Source: an uncultured Collinsella sp. (GTDB taxonomy: Bacteria > Actinomycetota > Coriobacteriia > Coriobacteriales > Coriobacteriaceae). From it: DNA of 17,770 nt. The stretch lies in the NCBI GenBank assembly GCA_900545055.1, contig UQXP01000036.1, positions 1 through 17,770 of the forward strand, read 5' to 3'. Below are positions 7,414 through 12,637 of this stretch, piece by piece. How positions within the stretch are numbered: position 1 is the first letter of the stretch; every line of letters begins with the position of its first letter. Both the position numbers and the translations under genes were made by a program. The notes below the pieces were generated by a model. That model was not told where the DNA came from, made no database searches, and was given only the letters and a program-made list of their open reading frames with translations.

Positions 7414-8070
7414 ATGACCCTTCTCGAACTGTTCCAGCTGCTGAAGAAGCACCTTCAGCTGGTCATCACCCTTCCGGTGGTCTGCGCGATCGCCATGGGC
7501 ATCGTGTCCTTCGTTGCGATGGACAACACCTATACCGCGACGACGAGCATGTACATTCTCGCCAAGACCGACGATAGCGGTCAGATGAGCTACAACGATC
7601 TCTCGGCGAGTCAGATGCTTTCCAACGATATCGCCACGCTGCTGGATAGTGATAGCGTTAAGAGCGGCGCAGCCAATGAACTGGGCCTCACCGATCTGGA
7701 TGACTACAAGGTGTCTGTTTCCTCCGAGACCACCACGCGTGTCATTACGCTTTCGGTTACCGGCACCGATGCCAAAGAGACGGCTAAGGTCGCAAAGGCC
7801 ATGGCCAGCTCGGTGAGTACGGTCGCTCAGAACGTCGGCGCTGCCCAGAGCATCAACGTTATCGACGAGGCTAAGACCCCCGAAGCCCCCAGCGGTCCCA
7901 AGCGTATGCTGTACGTTGCTGTCGCGTTCCTCGCGGGCATCTTTATCGCAGTTGCCTATGTCGTTTTGGCAGACATGCTCAACACCCGCATCCGCGGTGC
8001 AGAAGAGGCAGAAGAGCTCCTGGGTATTCCCGTTGTTGGCCGAATTCCGGCTATGAAAGGTGGTAAATAG
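7414..8070 (+). CDS. Wzz/CpsC-like chain-length determinant and tyrosine-kinase adaptor
   Basis: Membrane protein of 218 residues with the Wzz architecture: a short cytoplasmic N-terminus (MTLLELFQLLKKHLQ), TM1 at about 15-35, an extracytoplasmic domain of about 130 residues, a proline-containing PEAPSGPKR segment just before TM2 (about 165-187), and a cytoplasmic tail of about 30 residues. In Gram-positive capsule and exopolysaccharide systems (CpsC, CapA, YveK/EpsA) this type of protein activates a separate cytoplasmic tyrosine kinase and sets polymer length. The kinase follows two bases after the stop codon, which supports that role. AAAGG lies upstream of the ATG. The exact polysaccharide cannot be told from the window. 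Confidence 0.88.
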   Translation: MTLLELFQLLKKHLQLVITLPVVCAIAMGIVSFVAMDNTYTATTSMYILAKTDDSGQMSYNDLSASQMLSNDIATLLDSDSVKSGAANELGLTDLDDYKVSVSSETTTRVITLSVTGTDAKETAKVAKAMASSVSTVAQNVGAAQSINVIDEAKTPEAPSGPKRMLYVAVAFLAGIFIAVAYVVLADMLNTRIRGAEEAEELLGIPVVGRIPAMKGGK

Positions 8071-8072
8071 GC

Positions 8073-8810
8073 ATGGCTAAGGCAAAGAACACCGATAAGC
8101 TCGTTGTACAGAATGCCGCCAAGACCCTTCTGGCCAACATTCGCTTTGCGAGCGTGGACGACCCCATTCGCACCATCACCGTTACGTCCTCGATTCCCAA
8201 CGAGGGCAAGTCTACGGTTTCCATCAACCTTGCCCAGGCTATCGCCACCAGCGGCAAGAGCGTCCTGCTGGTCGAGGCTGATATGCGTCGCAGGTCCCTT
8301 GCCGATATGCTCGGCGTCCGCTCCCGCGGCGGACTCTATGCGGTCCTTTCCGAGCAGATCTCCATTGACCAGGCAATTGTCGAGACGGGTCAGAAGAACT
8401 TCTACTTCCTCGATGCCGAGCCGCATATTCCCAATCCTGCCGACATCATCGTCTCTCACCGCTTTGCCAAGCTGGTAAAGGCACTGTCCGCCAAGTTCCA
8501 GTACGTCATCTTTGATGCTCCCCCGGTCGGCACCTTCATCGATGCTGCCGAGATCGCAAGTCTGACCGACGGTGCGCTTTTTGTCGTGCGTGAGGATTTC
8601 ACCAAGCGCGAGGAGGCGCTCAACGCCATCGGTCAGCTTAAGAAGTCCGAGAAGGTCAAGCTCATCGGTACCGTTATGAACTACTGCGAGACCGAGACCA
8701 GCGAGTACTACTACTCCTACTACACCAAGGACGGTAAGAAGGTGAAGAAGGGCTCCGACGATCAGGGGACTTCCAAAAAGGGCATCTTCACCAACCGAGC
8801 AAACGTTTAG
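8073..8810 (+). CDS. CpsD/CapB-like bacterial tyrosine kinase
   Basis: Cytoplasmic BY-kinase of 245 residues related to MinD/ParA-type P-loop ATPases. Walker A is SSIPNEGKST (39-48, K46), Walker A' is VLLVEADMRR (64-73, with Glu where Asp is more usual: V-E-A-D), and Walker B is YVIFDAPP (144-151). The C-terminal tail carries the autophosphorylated tyrosine cluster: EYYYSYY with Y212-214, Y216 and Y217, followed by a Lys-rich end. In this family ring assembly on the CpsC-type partner drives tyrosine phosphorylation, and cycling of phosphorylation tunes polymer export. It lies directly after the adaptor gene (two-base gap) and before a matching phosphatase. Confidence 0.92.
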   Translation: MAKAKNTDKLVVQNAAKTLLANIRFASVDDPIRTITVTSSIPNEGKSTVSINLAQAIATSGKSVLLVEADMRRRSLADMLGVRSRGGLYAVLSEQISIDQAIVETGQKNFYFLDAEPHIPNPADIIVSHRFAKLVKALSAKFQYVIFDAPPVGTFIDAAEIASLTDGALFVVREDFTKREEALNAIGQLKKSEKVKLIGTVMNYCETETSEYYYSYYTKDGKKVKKGSDDQGTSKKGIFTNRANV

Positions 8811-8827
8811 TTGATTAAGGCTGACCT

Positions 8828-9478
8828 ATGCGTGACATTCATTGCCATATCTTGCCGGGTGTAGACGACGGCGCCGCCGATCTCGATGAGAGCTTGGTGA
8901 TGCTCGAGGCTGCCAAGCGGGCCGGTGTAACCAGAATCGTTTGCACTCCTCACTGCCGTGATCCCTATTTTGATTACGACAAGATGTGGGATGCCTTTGA
9001 GCTGCTGCGTGATAACGCTGACGGTTTTCCGCTCCAGATGGGCTTCGAGGTCAACCATCGAAAGCTCGTTGAGCTTGGTATCGATGCCGCGGAGCACTTG
9101 CATTTCGATGGAACCAATGAGTTCCTGCTTGAGCTTTCGACGCATGCCGATGCGTATGCGTTTAGAGAGTACGAGAACACGATTTACGATTTGCAGTGCC
9201 GTGGTTACCAGGTGATTATCGCTCATCCTGAGCGCTATCGTGCGGTTCAAAAGGATGTAAGCGTGGCGGAGCGCCTGGTCGATATGGGCTGCAAGCTGCA
9301 GGCTTCGGCGGACTTTATTGCCGGCGGTCGCTTTGGTCGCGAGAAAAAGCCGGCACAGCGCCTGTTCGATCAGAACCTGTACAGCTTCATCGCGAGCGAT
9401 GCCCATAACGTGGGTCATTACGACTGCCTGGCGAAGGCTCGCGCGAAGTTTAGCGTGCGCGGAGCTCATTTTCGCTAA
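8828..9478 (+). CDS. CpsB/YwqE-like tyrosine-protein phosphatase (PHP family)
   Basis: Metal-dependent phosphatase of 216 residues that should dephosphorylate the tyrosine cluster of the preceding kinase. PHP-fold metal ligands are visible: H5 and H7 in DIHCHILPGVDDG, H42 in CTPHC, E74 in GFEVN, H133 and E135 in HPERY, and D191 and H193 in SDAH. It is slightly shorter than the usual length of about 240-255 residues but has all core motifs. The ATG has AAGG eight bases upstream, 17 bases after the kinase stop. It completes a kinase/adaptor/phosphatase set, yet no glycan biosynthesis gene follows in this window. Confidence 0.92.
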   Translation: MRDIHCHILPGVDDGAADLDESLVMLEAAKRAGVTRIVCTPHCRDPYFDYDKMWDAFELLRDNADGFPLQMGFEVNHRKLVELGIDAAEHLHFDGTNEFLLELSTHADAYAFREYENTIYDLQCRGYQVIIAHPERYRAVQKDVSVAERLVDMGCKLQASADFIAGGRFGREKKPAQRLFDQNLYSFIASDAHNVGHYDCLAKARAKFSVRGAHFR

Positions 9479-9517
9479 TATCTGTCCCTAACGTTCGCAT
9501 TGAATGAAGGGGCAGCC

Positions 9518-10021
9518 ATGGATATCCAACTTAAGACGGGATGCTTTGATGACGCGGCGCTGGTGCGCCGCGTCGTTTTTATGGACGAGCAGGGCTACGA
9601 GAATGAGTTCGACGCTATCGACGAGGATCCGAACTGCATTCATGTGACGCTCTATGCAGACGGCGAGCTTGCCGGTTGCTCGCGCGTGTTTCCCGAAGAG
9701 CTTGAGCGCGCGGCTGACGCAGAGGCTCCGGTGTCGCCGGCGTGTGACTTGGACGAAGGCGTCGCGGCGGAGGAGACCTATATTATGGGGCGCGTGGCTG
9801 TGCTGCCGAGCATGCGCCGTCGCGGTCTGGCGAGCAAGATCGTCGAGGCCAGTGATGCCGCCGCGCGCGATGCCGGTGCCAAGCTCATAAAACTGCATGC
9901 GCAGGAATACGTGCTGCCACTCTATGCCAAGGCGGGTTACGCGCAGATCGCGCCGGTAGATTACGAGGATGAAGGTCAGCCCCACGCCTGGATGGCCAAG
10001 CGGGTCGAGGGTGGCAGATAG
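9518..10021 (+). CDS. GNAT-family N-acetyltransferase, ElaA-like
   Basis: Predicted acetyl-CoA-dependent acetyltransferase of 167 residues. The segment RRVVFMDEQGYENEFDAIDEDPNCIHV near the N-terminus resembles ElaA-type GNATs (VF..EQ....E.D..D). The acetyl-CoA binding motif A is GRVAVLPSMRRRGLASKIVEA, with the R-R-G-L-A form of Q/RxxGxG/A. The C-terminal YAKAGYAQI matches the GNAT motif B region. The acceptor substrate is unknown. The ATG at 9518 has GAAGGGG five bases upstream and is preferred over an in-frame TTG at 9500. The gene is bracketed by short repeat-like sequences at about 9483 and 10020, and its stop codon overlaps the second. It is 39 bases past the phosphatase gene and probably unrelated to capsule control. 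Confidence 0.85.
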   Translation: MDIQLKTGCFDDAALVRRVVFMDEQGYENEFDAIDEDPNCIHVTLYADGELAGCSRVFPEELERAADAEAPVSPACDLDEGVAAEETYIMGRVAVLPSMRRRGLASKIVEASDAAARDAGAKLIKLHAQEYVLPLYAKAGYAQIAPVDYEDEGQPHAWMAKRVEGGR

Positions 10022-10060
10022 GGACGTTCCTTTTCTGCCGGCAGTTGGGGACACTCCTTG
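10018..10060 (+). repeat. Short GGGACGTTCC-type intergenic repeat element
   Basis: AGGGACGTTCC (10020-10030), a perfect palindrome CTGCCGGCAG (10035-10044) and TTGGGGACACTCC (10045-10057) follow directly on the GNAT stop codon. The GGGACGTTC core recurs in both orientations at 12368-12458 and, weakly, as GTCCCTAACGTTC at 9484-9496. This points to a dispersed repeat family resembling REP sequences. Mobility or function cannot be shown from one window. Confidence 0.5.
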
Positions 10061-10168
10061 GCAATTGGCGCATCGGAGCGCTTAGACATACAGTTTTTCG
10101 ATTCCGTATGTATATATGCGCGCTAATGGGTTATAAAATCTAAGTCTGAACATAGCAGGTCTGCGATG

Positions 10169-10193
10169 CGGCTCGGGCGACCGGGCCGTTTTT
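10169..10193 (+). terminator. Terminator-like hairpin in the htpG leader
   Basis: CGGCTCGG (10169-10176) pairs with CCGGGCCG (10181-10188), with one G-U pair, around a GCGA tetraloop and is followed by five T residues (10189-10193). It lies between a possible promoter (TATAAA at 10132-10137, no clear -35) and the htpG start at 10224. It may end upstream transcripts, or act as an attenuator if transcription starts near 10144. No CIRCE or HAIR heat-shock operator was recognised nearby. Confidence 0.6.
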
Positions 10194-10223
10194 GCGGACG
10201 GGGGTAGCGCGAAAGGACTGCAC

Positions 10224-12248
10224 ATGCGTCAATTTAAGACCGAGAGCAAAAAACTGCTCGACCTCATGATCAACTCCATCTATACCAATAAGGAAATCTT
10301 CCTGCGCGAGCTTATCTCTAACGCGAGCGACGCCGTCGACAAGCTCAACTTTAAGAGCCTGCAGGATCCGAGCGTCAAGATCGACCAGGGCGACCTGGCC
10401 ATTCGCGTCTCCTTTGATAAAGACGCCCGCACCATTACCATCTCGGATAACGGCATTGGCATGACCGCCGAGGAGCTCGAGCGCAATCTGGGCACCATCG
10501 CCCATTCCGGCTCCGAGGAGTTTAAGACCGAAAACGCCGAGCAGCAGGGTTCGGATGTCGACATCATCGGTCAGTTTGGCGTGGGCTTCTACTCGGCTTT
10601 TATGGTTGCCAGTCATGTGAAGGTCGTCAGCCGCGCCTATGGCGAGGATGTCGCCCATGTGTGGGAATCCGACGGTCTTGAGGGCTACACCATCGAGGAC
10701 GGCGAGCGCGCCGAGCACGGTACCGATGTCATCCTGACGCTGCGCGAGAACGAGAAGCTCGACGCCGACGGCGAGGCCGAGACCTACGATCGCTTCCTGA
10801 CCGAGTGGGGCCTCAAGAGCCTGATTCAGCAGTACAGCAACTATGTGCGCTACCCGATTCAGATGATGGTGACCAAGAGCCGCCAGAAACCCAAGCCCGA
10901 GGACGCCGGCGACGACTACAAGCCCGAGTACGAGGACTATCAGGAGCTCGAGACCATCAACTCCATGACGCCGATCTGGAAAAAGCGCAGCTCCGACGTT
11001 GAGCAGAAGGATTACGACGAGTTCTACAAGTCCACGTTCCACGACTTTGACGATCCCGCGCGCACTATCAGCTTCCATGCCGAGGGCACGCTTGAGTACG
11101 ATGCACTGCTGTTTGTGCCGGGTCGCGCCCCGTTCGATCTGTACAGCAAGGACTACGAGAAGGGCCTGGCGCTCTATAGCTCCAACGTGCTGATTATGGA
11201 GAAGTGCGACGACCTGCTGCCCGACTACTACAACTTTGTGCGCGGTGTCGTGGACTCTGCCGACGTGACGCTCAATATTTCGCGTGAGACGCTGCAGCAG
11301 AATCGTCAGCTCAAGGCCATTGCCAAGCGTGTCGAGAAGAAGATCACCGCCGATCTCGAGGACATGCGCGACAACGACCGCGAGGCATACGAGAAGTTCT
11401 TTGAGAACTTTGGTCGCGGTCTTAAGTACGGCATCTACTCGAGCTATGGCATGAAGGCCGATGAGCTCGCCGACCTGCTGCTGTTCTGGTCTGCCAAGGA
11501 GCAGAAGATGATCACCCTTGCCGAGTATGCCAAGGGCATGCCCGAGGGCCAGAAGGCAATCTACTATGCCGCCGGCGATTCGCGCGAGCGTTTGGCCAAG
11601 ATGCCTGTCGTGAAGGGCGTGCTCGACCGCGGCTACGATGTACTGCTGCTGACGCAGGACGTGGATGAGTTCACCTTCCAGGCCATGCGTGAGTACGTGG
11701 CTGCCGATATGCCCAAGGTCTACGAGGATGACGCTGCTCGCGAGGCTGCCGAGAAGGCAGTTGCCGATGGTGCCGAGCCTGAGGTCGAGGATCGTCACCT
11801 GGAGCTCAAGAACGTCGCGACCGGCGATCTTGACTTGGCGACCGATGACGAGAAGAAGGAGGCCGAGGACGCCACCAAGGAGAACGAGGACCTCTTTAAC
11901 GCCATGAAGGAGGCGCTCGGCGACAAGGTCGAGAAGGTTGCCGTCTCCGCGCGCCTGACTGACGCTCCCGCCTGCATCACCACCGAGGGTCCGCTTTCGC
12001 TCGAGATGGAGAAGGTGCTTCAGAAGGGTTCCGAGGGCGCGCCCGACGGTATGCCCAAGAGCCAGCGCGTGCTCGAGCTCAACGCTAAGCACCCGGTCTT
12101 CGCCAAGCTCGTCGCTGCCCAGAAGGCGGGCGATGCCGACAAGATTAAGCAGTACTCCGGCCTGCTCTACGACCAGGCCCTGCTCGTCGAGGGTATCCTC
12201 CCCGAGGACCCCGTAGCCTTCGCGGCAGCCATCTGTAATCTGATGTAG
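10224..12248 (+). CDS. htpG: Hsp90-family molecular chaperone HtpG
   Basis: ATP-dependent cytosolic chaperone of 674 residues. The N-terminal GHKL ATPase domain shows RELISNASDAVDKL (E29, N33), DNGIGMTAEELERNLGTIAHSG (D75), the lid/glycine motif GQFGVGFYSAFMV and GTDVILTL. The middle domain has FVPGRAPFDLY and a conserved SRETLQQNRQLKAI segment. The C-terminal dimerisation domain has ARLTDAPACITTEG and ends QALLVEGILPEDPVAFA. It is somewhat longer than the E. coli protein (about 624 residues); much of the extra length is a highly charged Glu/Lys/Asp stretch at about 495-560 before the C-terminal domain. AAAGGA lies six bases upstream of the ATG. It is a monocistronic-looking gene between a leader hairpin and a long downstream hairpin. 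Confidence 0.96.
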   Translation: MRQFKTESKKLLDLMINSIYTNKEIFLRELISNASDAVDKLNFKSLQDPSVKIDQGDLAIRVSFDKDARTITISDNGIGMTAEELERNLGTIAHSGSEEFKTENAEQQGSDVDIIGQFGVGFYSAFMVASHVKVVSRAYGEDVAHVWESDGLEGYTIEDGERAEHGTDVILTLRENEKLDADGEAETYDRFLTEWGLKSLIQQYSNYVRYPIQMMVTKSRQKPKPEDAGDDYKPEYEDYQELETINSMTPIWKKRSSDVEQKDYDEFYKSTFHDFDDPARTISFHAEGTLEYDALLFVPGRAPFDLYSKDYEKGLALYSSNVLIMEKCDDLLPDYYNFVRGVVDSADVTLNISRETLQQNRQLKAIAKRVEKKITADLEDMRDNDREAYEKFFENFGRGLKYGIYSSYGMKADELADLLLFWSAKEQKMITLAEYAKGMPEGQKAIYYAAGDSRERLAKMPVVKGVLDRGYDVLLLTQDVDEFTFQAMREYVAADMPKVYEDDAAREAAEKAVADGAEPEVEDRHLELKNVATGDLDLATDDEKKEAEDATKENEDLFNAMKEALGDKVEKVAVSARLTDAPACITTEGPLSLEMEKVLQKGSEGAPDGMPKSQRVLELNAKHPVFAKLVAAQKAGDADKIKQYSGLLYDQALLVEGILPEDPVAFAAAICNLM

Positions 12249-12273
12249 TTTGGGGTTACCTACAACTAATTAG

Positions 12274-12352
12274 AACGAGAGTGGATAATCTCCCACTTTT
12301 GGCTCGAATGCGGGCTTGAAGTGGGAGAATTTCCACTCTCGTTTCCTTTTTT
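12274..12352 (+). terminator. Long inverted-repeat hairpin and T run after htpG
   Basis: Two 25-base arms (12274-12298 and 12319-12343) are reverse complements at 23 of 25 positions, with mismatches only in a central AT-rich stretch, around a 20-base loop. TTTCC and six T residues follow (12347-12352). It should terminate htpG transcription. The arm length is unusual for a plain terminator and suggests a repeat element serving as one. The stem begins 26 bases after the htpG stop. Confidence 0.75.
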
Positions 12353-12469
12353 ACGGAGTAGTCATTAGGGACGTTCTACGGAGTAGTCGTTGGGGACGTT
12401 CTTAAACGACTAGTCAAACAAGAACGTCCCCAACGACTAGTCATTTAAGTACGTCCCCAATGACTAGTC
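12352..12469. repeat. Nested four-copy repeat array (two forward, two inverted)
   Basis: Two adjacent 25-base direct copies (12352-12376 and 12377-12401) differ at only two positions and contain GTAGTC-ATT/GTT-(A/G)GGGACGTTC. Two inverted copies follow at 12422-12442 and 12449-12469. Copies 2 and 3 give a perfect 19-bp stem (12384-12402 with 12421-12439) around an 18-base loop that itself contains CGACTAGTC. Copies 1 and 4 can form an outer, less perfect stem. This is a REP/BIME-like arrangement. No coding potential was seen between htpG and the next gene (12249-12637). Confidence 0.8.
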
Positions 12470-12545
12470 GGATTGCTAGGCGTGGCCGTTGGGTTGCTAA
12501 TTTGTGCGGGTTGTGGTTTTGTGAGCTGCGGGAATTTAAGATACT

Positions 12546-12581
12546 GTACAACTGTACGTTAACTCATCTTCGTAGTATATT
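12546..12581 (+). promoter_or_regulatory. Possible promoter and operator of the YhgE/Pip pair
   Basis: An inverted repeat GTACA-AC-TGTAC (12546-12557) overlaps the place where a -35 would lie for a -10-like TATATT (12576-12581). A repressor site there could block polymerase. The -35 match is poor and no regulator gene is in view, so this is tentative. Confidence 0.3.
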
Positions 12582-12637
12582 GCTACCCGCAAAACTCAGC
12601 ACCGTTGTGCCGCGAGACGCTAAAGTGCCTCCGTACA

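Noticed and set aside
10081..10223. CIRCE or HAIR heat-shock operator before htpG
   Set aside because: Neither the TTAGCACTC-N9-GAGTGCTAA pattern nor the CTTGAGT-N7-ACTCAAG pattern is present. Only an imperfect AT-rich palindrome at about 10105-10120 was found.
10140..12092. A 650-codon open frame on the - strand opposite htpG
   Set aside because: It is the mirror of the strongly conserved htpG frame, with Leu/Val/Gly-rich antisense composition and no ribosome binding site or recognisable domain.
12274..12469. CRISPR array as an explanation of the repeats
   Set aside because: Units occur in both orientations with spacers of 0 to about 20 bases and form hairpins. There is no regular repeat-spacer pattern and no cas gene.
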